A stretch of 64,000 nucleotides of DNA from the NCBI RefSeq assembly GCF_019703515.2, contig NC_059372.1, positions 14,273,992 through 14,337,991 of the forward strand, read 5' to 3'. Source of the DNA: Myxocyprinus asiaticus (taxonomy: Eukaryota; Chordata; Actinopteri; Cypriniformes; Catostomidae). Numbering within the stretch: position 1 is the stretch's first letter; the number at the start of each line of letters is the position of its first letter. The notes below the pieces were generated by a model that was given only the letters and a program-made list of their open reading frames with translations, ran no database searches and was not told the DNA's origin. The position numbers and the translations under genes were made by a program. Shown one piece after another: positions 44,607-57,203 of this stretch.

Positions 44607-45840
44607 CACTATATTGCCAAAAGTATTCGCTCACCCATCCAAATAATTGAATTCATGTGTTCCAATCACTTCCATGGCCACAGGTGTATAAAATGAAGCA
44701 CCTAGGCATGCAGACTGCTTCTACAAACATTTGTGAAAGAATGGGCCGCTTTCAGGAGCTCAGTGAATTCCAGCGTGGTACTGTGATAGGATTCCACCTG
44801 TGCAACAAGTCCAGTCATGAAATTTCCTCGCTACTAAATATTCCACAGTCAACTGTCAGTGGTATTATAACAAAGTGGAAGCGATTGGGAATGACAGCAA
44901 CTCCAAGGCCACGTAAAATGACAGAGCGGGGTCAGCGGATGCTGAGGCAGAGTGCGCAGAGGTCGCCAACTTTCTGCAGAGTCAATCGCTACAGACCTCC
45001 AAAGTTCATGTGGCCTTCAGATTAGATCAAGAACAGTGTGTAGAGAGCTTCATGGAATGGGTTTCCATGGCCGAGCAGCTGCATCCAAGCCATACATCAC
45101 CAAGTGCAATGCAAAGTGTCGGATGCAGTGGTGTAAAGCACGCCGCCACTGGACTCTAGAGCAGTGGAGACGCGTTCTCTGGAGTGACGAATCATGCTTC
45201 TCCATCTGGCAATCTGATGGACGAGTCTGGGTTTGGCAGTTGCCAGGAGAACGGTACTTGTCTGACTGCATTGTGCCAACTGTGAAGTTTGGTGGAGGGG
45301 GGATCATGGTGTGGGGTTGTTTTTCAGGAGCTGGGCTTGGCCCCTTAGTTCCAGTGAAAGGAACTCTGAATGCTTCAGCATACCAAGAGATTTTGGACAA
45401 TTCCATGCTCCCAACTTTGTGGGAACAGTTTGGGGATGGCCCCTTCCTGTTCCAACATGACTGCGCACCAGTGCACAAAGCAAGGTCCATAAAGACATGG
45501 ATAAGCGAGTTTGGTGTGGAAGAACTTGACTGGCCTGCACAGAGTCCTGACCTCAACCCGATAGAGCACCTTTGAGATGAATTAGAGCGAAGACTGCGAG
45601 CCAGGCCTTCTCGTCCAACATCAGTGTCTGACCTCACAAATGCGCTTCTGGAAGAATGGTCAAAAATTCCCATAAACACACTCCTAAACCTTGTGGAAAG
45701 CCATCCCAGAAGAGTTGAAGCTGTTATAGCTGCAAAGGGTGGGCCGACGTCATATTAAACCCTATGGATTAAGAATGAGATGTCACTTAAGTTCATATGC
45801 GTCTAAAGGCAGATGAGCGAATACATTTGGCAATATAGTG
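44607..45840 (+). mobile_element. Tc1-like transposon C
   Basis: The ends CACTATATTGCCAAAAGTAT + TCGCTCA (44607) and their inverted counterpart (to 45840) differ at one of 27 positions. TA flanks both sides (44605-44606, 45841-45842). Length 1,234 bp with one transposase gene. The sharp boundaries and near-identical termini indicate a comparatively young insertion. Confidence 0.94.
44741..45758 (+). pseudogene. Tc1-like transposase pseudogene (element C)
   Basis: ATG at 44741 gives MGRFQELSEFQRGTVIGFHL, then a helix-turn-helix (SSLLNIPQSTVSGIITKW) and PRPRKMTERGQRML. A frameshift near 44950-44960 moves the frame; it continues [16 protein letters not shown] and reaches the catalytic core [12 protein letters not shown] (first Asp), [25 protein letters not shown] (second Asp) and [10 protein letters not shown] (Glu). 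The next codon is TGA (45573-45575) where Trp is usual; the same frame then runs to GGPTSY and TAA at 45756-45758. The whole DDE triad is present, and only one frameshift and one stop are visible. Confidence 0.92.
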
Positions 45841-45957
45841 TACCTGTCCCCATAGCTCTGTTTTGCACTGTCCTATCTGTAGTTGAAGGTAAGGATGAAA
45901 AGCAGGTCTCTGTCCATTTTTGTTGATTTTGGATCATAAAAACAAAGATCAAGATGT

Positions 45958-46750
45958 TTAGGTTACGTTCTCACAGCAGCTGAATGTGCTCCACATTTTT
46001 TGGATGACAGTGTAAATAGCAAAAATCACATTGAATCTGACATTTTCAGCTTAAATTTGGCCCACTTTTGTATGTGTAAATACATTGATGTGATGTGATT
46101 TTTATGTCAATTTAACTCGACATTCATCATAATTGTGCGCTTGATTTAGGCATTCCTTGGCATGTATCCTTAAATAAGAATACTAATTATAAATTGGACT
46201 GCATGAAGTATTTCAAAGAAAGGTGCAAAATATTTGCCCATTGAAATATATAAAATATATTTAAAGTTTAGTTTGGTAAAGTTTTGGTAGTTTGAATAGT
46301 GACAATATAAGTTAAAATGTTAATGCAAATGCAAAGATTTAAGACTGGAAGTTCTTCTAATAATTTACATGATAACAAAGTGTGATATAATTATAGTAAT
46401 TATTAATATTGATGATAATATATGATACTATTTTAAATAAATAATAATGATAAAAACAATGCTTAATAAAAATAATTATTATTATATATAATTATTATTT
46501 ATTTATTTATTAGTTGATTTTTAATCATGTTAAATTATAGGATGAAATGTGTTGATTATGTAATGACGAATGAACATGCAACGGTAGAGTGATATGCACA
46601 TGCCGGTCAGTTTAAAAGCATCGCCTGTTCAGACCAGTGTCAGATATGGGCCACATAAAAAAAAGTCATGTGAACAACACTACACAAAAATCTGATTTGA
46701 GCAGAAAATCAGAATTTGGCTTTTTTGCCTGCAGTGTGAATGTAGCCTTT
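45958..46750. mobile_element. Inverted-repeat element with GGTTACGTTCTCACAGCAG end
   Basis: The left TAGGTTACGTTCTCACAGCA and, in reverse, the right AAGGCTACATTCACACTGCA are inverted relatives. Text near the right (AATCTGATTTGAGCAGAAAA, TCAGACCAGTGTCAGATATG) fits a fish non-autonomous DNA element. The interior is very AT-rich and non-coding. Confidence 0.55.
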
Positions 46751-47950
46751 AGTGTGCAACCATGACCAAGTTCATTTTGTGAATTAGTGCTTCTGTCTGA
46801 CCGACTGGCCTCAGGCACTCCACACCGAGTCAGTGTGCTTAAAAATCACATGGTTCCTCTGCTTTGCTCTCCATCAGAGCAAAAGAAGAACAAAAGATCT
46901 TCACTTCGATAAGATCCTTGGAAAAACACCTCAGGATACACCATAAATTGTCTCAGTAACTTCATCCAACGACCCCATCAGTATACCATGACCTGCTATC
47001 AGCCTCCATCTCCTTGATGTTCTCCTCTTGCAACACTGTTGAAATAAAATCTAGTGGTCGTGACTACAGATTATGTTGGTGTCCATCATCGTGATAAAAG
47101 GATGCATTAAATGAATGTGAAGATCATGGACACTGCCAGTAAGCTCTGCAATGCTGTATGTTGTCTGACATACTGTGGGTCACAGCCTAGCAATCCCCTC
47201 GCATCTCAAACATGACATTACATTTGCATCCTTTTTACTCGTATTCTTCTCCTCCTATGCATGAAGATTAATTTTTCATCAGTTAAAAGTCTTGATTTGT
47301 TTTGCGCTTTTGCTCACTGTTTCCGTGCACAGTGAGAGATCTTTTATCAAGTCGATGCTTTATTGTGAGGTCTTTGTGTCTCACCTTGATGTGCATTTAA
47401 GGATGTAAATCACTATAGAAGCAACAATTTTGGTTGAATATTACAGGCAAGAGTTATATTTAGTAGGTAAACCAAGCTAGACATAAACAATCAATGCAAA
47501 AAAGTGAGTTTGGTTGATGAGGACTAGTGGATATCGTAATCAAAATGTAATAGCTTGCTCCGCCTCTGGAGACTTTGCTTTTTGGCCGAAATCAGCAATC
47601 CTTCAAATTTTTCAGCCCCTACCCTCCAACCACCTGGCTCCATTCTGAGATGTAATGGGCACTTTTCACAATCCAATCAATTTGCGATTAATAAAATCAT
47701 GTCATGTTCTATTTTTTTTTGTTTTTTTTTTTTCTTTTTGAATATCCAGTTTCACAGAAATACTCGAGATTAAGTAAAGCATAATGGGTTGCAAAGGCCA
47801 TAATATGTTGACTTTATAGGAAGTTCCTGGTTCAATACAAGTTAAATTCACTCTACAGCATTTGTGGCATAATGTTGATTTCCCAAAAAAAAAAAAAAAA
47901 AAAAAAATGGACTCGTCCCTCCTTTATTTTTATATAAAAAATTGCTGTTA
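46751..47950. other. Unassigned sequence with homopolymer runs
   Basis: A T-rich run (47710-47739) and an A-run (47885-47907) are the only low-complexity features. No gene is supported. Confidence 0.35.
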
Positions 47951-47953
47951 CAG

Positions 47954-48306
47954 TAAGGCACATGCAATGGATGTGAATGAGTGCCAGTTTATAAATGCTA
48001 AAATATACATTGTTTTAAAAGTATTGCCACAGGATGTAAACATAATATGTGTTAACATGATTTTAGTGTGATAAAATTGCTAACTGAAGTTATATCTAGT
48101 ATTACAACTTAATTGTTAAGACAACGATACCGTGTAATCCCAGTATTGGATATAATTAACCTCACACAAAATAGGTTAGTAATGGATTTTATCACACTAA
48201 AATCATGTTAACATGTATAATGTTTACATCTTATGGCTACACTTTTGAAAAATATGTGTTTTGTAGCATTTATGGACTGGCCCATTTTACTTCCATTGTA
48301 AGTGCC
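47954..48306. mobile_element. Palindromic repeat with arms of about 135 bp
   Basis: Left arm 47954-48087 and right arm 48168-48306 are imperfect inverted copies. The best shared block is TTAACATGATTTTAGTGTGA, then TAAAAT. Other paired blocks are TTTATAAATGCTA against TAGCATTTATGGA and GGATGTAAACATAATATG against its mirror near 48220. The loop (48088-48167) is unpaired. I recognise this as a recurrent cyprinid repeat; the right arm stops within a few bases of the next MITE. Confidence 0.8.
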
Positions 48307-48309
48307 ATA

Positions 48310-48683
48310 AGGGGGTCGCACACCGGACGAAAAGCGCCACGCTGCGTCGCGGCTAGGACACAGCACAGGTATCAAACACAGGGCACGTCCATGCGGTTCA
48401 GGTTGCAGACAGTACACACAAAAGTTACCAAGGTTTTTCCCTTGTTCAAGTATGAAGAATGCTAAAGTAAATTATCTATGTCCTTTGATAATGATTTGGG
48501 TTGAATTTAATGGAAAATATGTGAGTTGCACTCATGTGAGTGAGCAGTCTCCGGAGTCATAGCTGGGCGCCGCCGACAGATGGCGAGTGGCGGCAGCGGT
48601 GTGCGTACCTTCATTGAAAACTTGTTTCGAATTTTAGAACGCACCATGTCGTCCACCAGACGTGTCCGGTGTGTGACCCCCCT
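48310..48683. mobile_element. MITE with GGGGGTCGCACACCGGAC ends
   Basis: The left end AGGGGGTCGCACACCGGAC and right end GTCCGGTGTGTGACCCCCCT are inverted repeats with one or two differences. ATA flanks both sides (48307-48309; 48684-48686). A 3-bp A/T duplication is typical of PIF/Harbinger elements. The 374-bp interior is non-coding and CpG-rich (GCGCCACGCTGCGTCGCGGC). Confidence 0.82.
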
Positions 48684-48803
48684 ATACTGTAACTGTTTAT
48701 TTTTATTTTTTATTTTTTATAACAAGGGGTGAGTCAAAATGATTTTTTCTGGTAATCAATATTAGGCCACAAATGTACAAATCCCAGAACATTCCTTTAA
48801 CAA

Positions 48804-48935
48804 TTAAGACTGATAACCAGAAGGCTGCTGGTTCAGTTCCCACAAAGAGCGACCCATGAGCCATCACTATTGTGCTTTTGAGCAAGGCACCAAATCCCAG
48901 GTTGCTCCAGGGAGGTTGTTCCTGTAATAAATTCA
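48804..48935 (+). mobile_element. Truncated tRNA-related SINE
   Basis: Shows GATAACCAGAAGGCTGCTGG, then GGTTCAGTTCC (B-box-like), TTTTGAGCAAGGCACCAAAT and CCCAGGTTGCTCCAGGGAGG with TTGTTCCTGTAATAA, the ordered landmarks of a common fish tRNA-derived SINE. The 5' A-box part and the usual 3' tail are missing or degraded. Confidence 0.75.
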
Positions 48936-48939
48936 TAGC

Positions 48940-50397
48940 GCCATTTTAAAGTGACATCATGGGAAAGTTACAGAAACAAATTCCACAAACTTGGTTACAT
49001 GCTGATTCGTAAAGATTCAAGATTTCTAGAATTTTCTAGAATAGTCTTTCATGATTTTAAAAGTTATTTAGAACTCAGTGACTGACAGCTTCTGCAAGCA
49101 GTACGGAATATGACTTGAAAATGGGTAACATGGACAAAGGAATGTGAATTAGATTGTTCCTGGCGAAAAGTGAGTCAGACAGGAAGAGGAAGGGAGCAAA
49201 AAGGAAGCGGGCATTATATTAGCTGCACTCAGCGGATGTTTGACGGATGGGCCATGACATTGGCGTGACCGTTCTCGCAGGACGAAAGAAGTGGCTTACA
49301 GTTTCACATGGCGACCATTTAAGATGGCTGGCGTGCTGCCATGCTAAGGTCAAACAAGTCATTCTATCTGTACAGGAGCCTGGTCAGAAACTTATTTTTG
49401 TCTTGCAGTAATATACATCTTTGTCCTTAAAACCTGTTCCGATTCTCCACCTATACTATTTCTATGAACACCTGGTAGACAAACAAGCAAGGATCAGCAA
49501 TTTTATTCCTTCCCACCCTCCCTGATTATTCACATTTTAGTCTAAATTTAATGATCACATGCTAAATCTGACCACAAAGTAACCACAAACCAATCGAGTT
49601 GTTACAACCCCTTAGTTCCTGTGTACTTTGATCTAACTCGTTTTTGGACCCAGCTAGTCTCATCACAATTGGCAGGAAAGCTGCATTACAAAACATTACA
49701 TTTCTGCAAAGTTGCTGTCCCCTTTTCATTTAGTGACAGATCCCTCATGTCTGTCTTTCTCTTTTTCCATTTCTCCCTTTATTAGGCTCCTATTTCCTCA
49801 AATAGCTTTGGGTTCAGCCTCTCCCTGTTGCCCAGCTGAAACAGATGCTAATTTGAATCATCATTCACACCCAGATTAGTCTTTGATCAAACTTAATGCC
49901 CAAGGAGCGTCTGTTGCTTTCGAGAGGAGTGAAAAAAAAAACACTCTTTCATCTGTTTTCCAAATCTGTTCAGAGAATGAAAGAGTCAGAGCCGCAGAAG
50001 CATTTGAGATGGCTGTAGTCATTCAGGTTGAGACCATGACCTATTCGGATTTTCCCAAAATGGTCCCTGAACGTCTTATAAGCAGAATGTCCCTAAAACT
50101 CCTCTGCAGTAGTCCCAAAGGATCTCTCTGTGTTGCAAATGGTCTACTTAGTCAGTAGTATTATTCTATTACTATTCCATTCACATGTGGGGCTGGGTTG
50201 AGTTAATCCCTGCTCTGAATTTAAATGCCCACTCCTCTGATGTATTTCTGGGTATGGGAATGTGATGATATCAGTAAGTATGTTACATTAACTTTCTGGT
50301 TTATCTTTATTAAAGTTGTTGGGGTTATCAGGATGTGGGGTTGTCTTGGGGTTATACCTGACAAAGCTAAATGAAAATAGAACTACATTTTCACATT

Positions 50398-50400
<3 letters not shown>
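48940..50400. other. Unassigned non-coding sequence
   Basis: No gene or clear repeat end is recognised. Short frames such as 49883-50158 lack known motifs. Confidence 0.35.

Positions 50401-50436
<36 letters not shown>
50401..50436. repeat. A homopolymer, about 34 bp
   Basis: A long A-run following TTTTATA. It could mark a retroposed sequence, but no adjacent tail signature was identified. Confidence 0.93.
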
Positions 50437-50439
<3 letters not shown>

Positions 50440-50829
50440 TATCTTTTATTTTTTTAAACAATTTGAGTGGTGCTTGCCTGTGAAAAAATTTCTGCTATGA
50501 TGCTGTATGTGGTTGCCAGGGAGTAGCTATATGATTGCTATACATGAAAACTGCCCATTGTACAAAAGGATATTTGTAGAGGGAAAAGAGTCATTATACT
50601 ATAAAAAAGGTTCTACAAACTCAATAATATGCAAGTATTTTAATGACAAATGTTACTGAAAAAAATCACACTAAATTGCACTTATTGAAAAATAAACACA
50701 TTGCATTAACAGTGGTTGCATTTTTTGGGGATGCAATTTAATATGGTTGTATATTTAAGCTGTGAATATTTTAATTAAAAATGTTCCATTTTATTTTATT
50801 ATTTTACAGATAATATTCGGTTCATTATA

Positions 50830-51728
50830 TAGGGCTGGGTATCGATATAGATTTCCCGATTCGATTCACAAGATATGGACTATATGGGTATATTTCAGTT
50901 ATAATGTCTCTTTTGTTTACATATGAAATAAATTCTCTCCCAGCTAATTCTGTGAATTATACAGGGGACCTTCTAACTAGGTACAATATGAAAATATACA
51001 TTTTACTAATTATATTTTATTAGTTTTTCATCATTTTAGCTTTTAAAAAATGTACAAATCAATGTATTTAATCAATAAATATAATATTATATTGCATCTA
51101 TTATAATTTGTTAAATTTTTATTGTTTAATTTCATAATTTGTACTATTTACAGGTATTTACATTGATTTGTTGAACACTTGCTAAAACAAGGTACTGTCT
51201 CTTTAAGGGAATCCTGCATTTCTGTAAACAGTGAAATGAGCACGTTAACGAGCGACTCGAATGGCTTTATCTCATCTGTGCTATGCCTGATTACAATTAA
51301 ATGTTTTGTTTTTTGTTTTGTTTATGATCAACAACTGACTGTAAAGAACAGAAAGGGTATTAAAAGAGACATTATTCAGTGACAAATGGGTCACGTGTAT
51401 CTTGTCTTTGAACACGCATTAAACAGAACAACTTTTATTCTCAACACGCAGTGAAAGGATCTCGCTGCTGAATACTCCACCACTATACTACACAATTCAT
51501 TCACTGGTGAGTGAAATCTAAACATTTACCAGCCAGTTGCCAAATGTATAAAAAATGTTGTCGCTTAGCACGAAATTTGGTTGCAAATGCGAGTAATTTC
51601 CTCTCATTGTAGTGGAGGGGTGCCCATAGAGTAAAAGATCGATCCATAGCTTTTGAGAATCGATATCGAGATCATTCAAATGAAGATTGTGGTGCATTGG
51701 AAACTTGATATTTTTACCCACCCCTAAT
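50830..51728. mobile_element. hAT-like element with GGGCTGGGTATCGAT end
   Basis: The left end AGGGCTGGGTATCGATATAG and the right end TTGATATTTTTACCCACCCCTA are inverted relatives, with ATCGATATCGAG words near the right. I know this terminus from fish genomes. There is no transposase, and a clear 8-bp duplication is not visible. Confidence 0.6.
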
Positions 51729-52165
51729 ATTACATTTAGCTTTGCAAATTCACCTCTAAAATTACAGTAATTAAAATCCAGTTGGAAATTCATCTTTGTA
51801 CATCTTGGCATTGCAGTAATAACAGCAGATTTCTAATGCACAATCTTCACTTGCTGCTACTAGGCTTCACTCCTTGGTGGTGCAATCAGGTGTTGATGAA
51901 GATCAGGAGCAACAGGAAGAGGACCCTGGACAATTGCCAGTTTTGATAAATTAAACTAACTTGACAATAAACATTTAAGCAGTTTTAAACAGTTTCTTCA
52001 GTCTGACACACCACTTTACTATTTTATTTGCAAAACTTGCAAAAACTTTTTCAGACAAGAGATGTAAATGAATTTTACTATTGTTTATTCATTTAACTGT
52101 AAAACTATTAAAGGGTTATTTTAAGAACCTTTGAGAAGAGTTCTTTGCAATGCTGGAAAAGGTTC
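51729..52165. other. Unassigned non-coding sequence
   Basis: No supportable feature. Confidence 0.3.
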
Positions 52166-52172
52166 TTTATAG

Positions 52173-52676
52173 CAGGGGATTTCAAACAGTTTTGATGCCA
52201 AGGATCTCCAGATATGATGATCTCCTTGTGAGAGATTCCCTTCCAAAAATATGGCAGCTATGCATTTTAATGTATAAAGTCCCATTTATATATGTGTTTA
52301 AAAATTTTTTTAAGTGTGATATTATAAATACAACATGTTTTTTGGATTTATTATTTCTTTATTATTTGAAATTAATTAATTGGAAAAATGCATTGGCTTT
52401 TATATTGTCATTGTACTAAAGTCCAAAGAAATTATTAAAATATATGAAAAAAAAAAATAAATAATATATATATATATATAATAAGGATCTTTTTAGGGTA
52501 ATTTTACATGTATAAAACTAAAGATAAACATTTTCAATTCAACTGAAATCTATTTGTCATCCTTTATAAATATTCCTTTTTATATATATATTTAATATAT
52601 TTATTTTATTGATTTTTTTCTCTGAAAATTTCTGCAGACCCTGTAGCACACCTTGTGGCCCCCGGTTTGAAAAAAT
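52173..52676. mobile_element. hAT-like repeat with CAGGGGATTTCAAAC end
   Basis: The left CAGGGGATTTCAAACAGTTT and right CCTTGTGGCCCCCGGTTTGA are the known inverted ends of a fish hAT group (TTCAAAC against GTTTGAA). The interior is AT-rich and non-coding, with a TA tract (52466-52481). Confidence 0.6.
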
Positions 52677-52844
52677 GGTTCTTTGAAGCTGAAAGTTTCT
52701 TTGGGAAAAAAAATTTAATGGCATCTTCACTGGCATCATTATTTGTAAGTGTGGGTGGATGCTAGGTTGTCGCTAGGGTGTTCTGGGTGATTGTTGGAAG
52801 GACGCTTACTGGCCCAAGTTAAAAAAGCCTCTATGTGTCTCTAT

Positions 52845-53146
52845 GGCCCTGTTTTCACCTGGTATTATGATGCATTTTTGGTGATTTTTCTGTGAAAAAA
52901 ACCCACATATAACCGGCAAAGTTTAAACTCTTGTTTTAGCACAGTGGTTGATTGACAGGTGAGGGGTGGTGCTTCGCTACTGTACGGGATGCATTCAGAA
53001 TATATTGCATTTCACACATCCAGTGCCATGTGGTCACGTGATCCAGTCACAAAATGTTTTGGACCCCATTTCCACCTGTATTTAGTACTGACCACTTGTG
53101 ATTGGATCACCAAAATTGCATTTTAATATCAGGTGGAAACGGGGCC
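52845..53146. mobile_element. MITE with GGCCCTGTTTTCACCTGGTA ends
   Basis: About 40 bp at each end are inverted repeats: left GGCCCTGTTTTCACCTGGTA + TTATGATGCATTTTTGGTGA; right, reversed, GGCCCCGTTTCCACCTGATA + TTAAAATGCAATTTTGGTGA. TAT flanks both sides, a possible 3-bp duplication. 302 bp, no coding capacity. Confidence 0.82.
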
Positions 53147-53149
53147 TAT

Positions 53150-54010
53150 AATACTTTGGGCCCTAAATATGGCTGGGGTTCCTTCTTTTTTTTGTGTGTC
53201 AGGAAAAATCTTGCATACCTGTCAGTAATAGCACACCTGCCCTTAACAAACATCACGATTTGAGGTATCATTAATGTCTGTAGCACAAGTATTATTTAAT
53301 GTTTTCTTTTGTAGTTACTACTGGACAGGACAGATCATAGTCCAACAGACCTGATATCGGTCATAACTCAATTTTGACAAAATGTGTAGTCACTGCATTT
53401 GCCTTTGCATGGCGATACTGGCCGTACATAAACCCCAACCTTGTCTACAAACCCTATTTGACACTACCCAACCCCCAGCCCCTGGACTCCCATCTACACT
53501 GCCAAGATGATCACAGAGAACAAAGGACTTGAAGAGAGGAAATGCTAATAAAGGATAAAAGAAAGGATGAGATGGAAGCCAGAAACTAGTTTTTAGCACT
53601 TAGCATGATGGGCAATGCCTTTGAAACCAAGGGCATGAAATCAAAGTCCCACGGTTACAGCCTCAGCATCTTTGCTCTTTTCTGGGCGTCTATGTTGGCT
53701 TCCTCTGTTCCATTGTGCAGCAACTTGCCTATTCATGATTCATTTGGTGCATTTGTTATGAATCCTGGTCTTTCATACCTGCCATGGTGCGCTATATTCT
53801 AGCCTTAGTGGAAAATACAGTGCTTTGGTTTTAGTTTCATGACACAAAATTCTTCATCCGTTGTTGTAGGTCAGTGTGACATTCACTCCCCCTATCTGTA
53901 GCTCCTCTGCAGCTAGATTTTCAGTTTCAAATTTGTAAAGAATGGGATTTTAGTGTGGTTCTCCATTAATCTCAGTGTTTTGTAGAACTGCTGAGAGAAT
54001 TGATTTTTTC
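53150..54010. other. Unassigned non-coding sequence
   Basis: No gene recognised. Short frames at 53390-53802 look random. Confidence 0.35.
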
Positions 54011-54012
54011 CT

Positions 54013-54043
54013 AAAGGGATAGATCACTCAAAAAATGAAAATT
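54013..54043. mobile_element. Foldback element, left-end fragment (copy 8)
   Basis: AAAGGGATAGATCACTCAAA followed by AATGAAAATT is the left terminus of the family. The sequence then diverges, so only one end survives. Confidence 0.65.
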
Positions 54044-54050
54044 AATTATA

Positions 54051-57000
54051 GTTGTCTCTGCATATTAAACTGGGATGGAGAGAGTATTTTAACTGAAAAA
54101 GGTGGTGTTTTTTTATGCAGTAAAACTGTTAATTTTTCATTTATCTTGAAGCTGTAGGCATTGCATTGATCCTGCTTGTCTGTTATGCAAAAGGAAGTGA
54201 CCTCATCGGGGTTTGGGTCACATAATGCCAGATCGTGAGGTGTTTAACCCAAACGAAGCAGGCCTCTTATTTTCCACTTCACATGCCTTCTTGTGGGCGT
54301 TGAACGTGGAGCATTCTAGAGAGCAGTGACTCAGCACTTCCGCTGGCTAGATACCATGGCTGTCAGGGTTCAGGATGAATAAGTTGGCACTTCCATACAC
54401 TCAAAAATAACCAACCTTTCCCTTTCTCTCAGGCCGGAAGATGGACGTGCAACTCTTAATGCCATTGGCTGTGTACCACCTCTTGCCTTCCATCTATCAA
54501 GCTCTCACATATTAGATTTTGACTTGGCTTGTCACTAAAAACTTTTATAGATAATGCATTTGGGACACATTCAGCCCTATTTACCAAGTTTTACAGAGCA
54601 TGCTCTGTTTTTTATTAAATATCCTGTATTTAAATGCCCATATTCTACACTTTTGTTGCATTTTATCACTTTCCCTTAAGTCCACCGATGTTATACAAGG
54701 TTTTATAGACATTTTCCCTCCTCTCGTGTAACCTTAGAATTAAACAGGCGGTTTTTGCTATTGTATCTTTTAAAAAAGACTTTTACATGTAAATGAGCTC
54801 TGTTATGATTGCTTACCCTCCTCGCATGTGAAATGAGTAACAACACCCCTGCCAAATTGCTCAATACTGTATATACCTGTTGATCAGGCGTATGTTAATG
54901 TACGGTCATATGTATATGGTTGTGACACTGCAACTGTGACCATTTCTAACAAATTCATTTTTGCAGCAGAAACCTCCCTGGCTGAAATTTGTAATTTTGT
55001 TCATACTTTTTCTGAAGAAAGCCAAAATATTAAATGCCATGGATCAATATTCACACCAAATACCAAATACATACCAAATGTCTTGCAATCCAGCAGTTTC
55101 CATAAATGGTATTAGCGGACTGGGATGGGAGCTTTGCGTTATGCATAACCTTTTCATTTTAATATAGCAAGGAAAATCATGCTGTCTCCTTTAATAAATA
55201 GGTGTACAAAAAAGCATACCTCACAACCCACCTGGATGATGATAACAATAGCCGTGTGTGTGATGATTAAGATCAAAATTGACCTGATAATCCTTCAGAC
55301 ACCATCTCTAACCCACACTTCTGTCTTTTCCTTACAAACCACTAGCTTTTGGCCTACTCCTGTCGCCATGTTATACTTAACCAATCCACTAATTGCTTTC
55401 ATTTATTCATATGTGAAGTTTAGCCTGTCCCAGTCATCTGCCTGTCATCTGAATGAATTCATTCTGAGCAGCAGCCTGTCTGTGTCTGCAGCCAAACTAA
55501 AAGCGATCATGTCAGACCAGGCTTCACGGTGTACACTTATAAAAGGGTGTCTGTCTGAAAGGCAAGAGGAATGAGGAAAAGCATATATATTTAGAGAGAT
55601 ACAGCCACACCAGACAGTCTCAAGTGCTTCTGTCAGTGGCCTATAAGCCTGTAGTGAATAACACAGGCGCTGTTATTCCATTATTGCCTTTATACAGACA
55701 GATACAGTATTAGGCTAAGTAACAAGTCGCCTACTTGATTCGCCTTGGTTTTATCACCCCTGATGAAATTATGGCCTTTGTTGTGGAAACTGTGGTTGCA
55801 GGAAGAGTATAAGAGGAAGATAGAGAGAGAGAAATACTACTTTGATATGGCTCAGGCCCTGTCTAATATAATAGACTGAAGAAATGGGCCCTGTATGTGC
55901 TAAATACGATTTTAAGGTGTCACAGTGCGGTGGATGGTTACAGTAAAGGAGAGAAATAGAATCTTAAACACATTTAACACTTATTTGCTGTGTATCAAGA
56001 TAAAGTGGACAAGATGGCAGAGAAACAAGGTATCTGTTCACTCATTGCTAAGCCTCACAATCTTTCTTCTTCAAAGTTGCGTACTTATGGCTTGCCATGC
56101 GGGAGGGTGTTCACTTATGTTTGATTGCATTTGCTGTGGCATTAACTCACTCTCAGAGCTCAGGAAGAAATCGGCTCTTAAATCACAGCAGCTTACATTC
56201 TCTGTGTAACACAGTGAGCATGTGGAGAGGGTCGGTATAGATTGGTGCATTAAATCCAAATAAATAAATAAATAAAACATATTTTAAGCATGATTTCAAG
56301 GGCAGCCTGACTCTTCTGCTGTGACCCTGTATTACAGTCATTCACATAGCAGGACTAATAATGCGTTGATCAATATAGATTTCAGACCTGAACAAAGTTG
56401 CACACACTTAGAACTGCTGTGCAGCTCACGACAGTTCAACAATGTGTTTATTATGAATGGTTTGCCTGTTTTACAGATGTAATTGTCATGCAAAACTCTT
56501 AATTACATGTAAGTATGAATAAATAACAACTGAATGGGTCTAAGTTCCAACGTCGCTTATAAAAATAAGCCATTAGGCTATAATCTTTACGTATGATCAA
56601 ATTTATATTTATCTCACATTTTTATCTCTTAAGTGCTGTATTTTGTAAGTTTGAGCATGGGAAAAGCAACATTTCATGCATTTGTTATAAGATCTATCTT
56701 CCATCATTGTGATAAGCACAAACAGAGGTGAAAAAAATAAAATAAATTGGAGCCTGTTTTACAATGTGAAATTATGTCCATGACAATGAAGGACATTTCT
56801 CATTAATGTATGAATTTCACATTAGCCTAAAATGTCTGATAATTTTATTTTTGCAATTACTTTTTATTGTCCTCAAAAGGCGATTTTCAGATGATTTTCA
56901 TTAATCTAGTCAATTTTTACTGTATTACATTAAATATAATAATGTAATACAATAATTTTGTTAAACTGGCATAAAGGCAATAGCCTATATTATATGCTAT

Positions 57001-57200
57001 ATGATTTATAAATACAATACAATTTTAATGTAAATACATTTTATAAAATATAAAAAAATTATTATAAAAATTTAAATTAAAACATTATATAATTGTTTTA
57101 AATTAAATAAATTTGAATCTAAAAATATCAAATTAATGATATTAAATGGTTCTTAACTGTCATGAAAATAATGTCATGATGCAAAAAATCCACATTAATC
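54051..57200. other. Unassigned non-coding sequence, intron-like
   Basis: Over 3 kb with few repeats. I checked short frames such as 55179-55574 and 55925-56209; none shows a domain, and none is framed by convincing splice sites. The only tandem feature is a short AAATAAATAAATAAAT run (56258-56277). Confidence 0.4.
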
Positions 57201-57203
57201 CAT

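Noticed and set aside
45050..45679. 209-codon minus-strand open frame across Tc1-like element C
   Set aside because: It is antisense to the transposase core and has no independent motif.
54405..54515. Possible exon after CTTTCCCTTTCTCTCAG with an ATG frame
   Set aside because: The frame is only 24 codons before a stop and matches no known protein; pyrimidine tract plus AG is common by chance.
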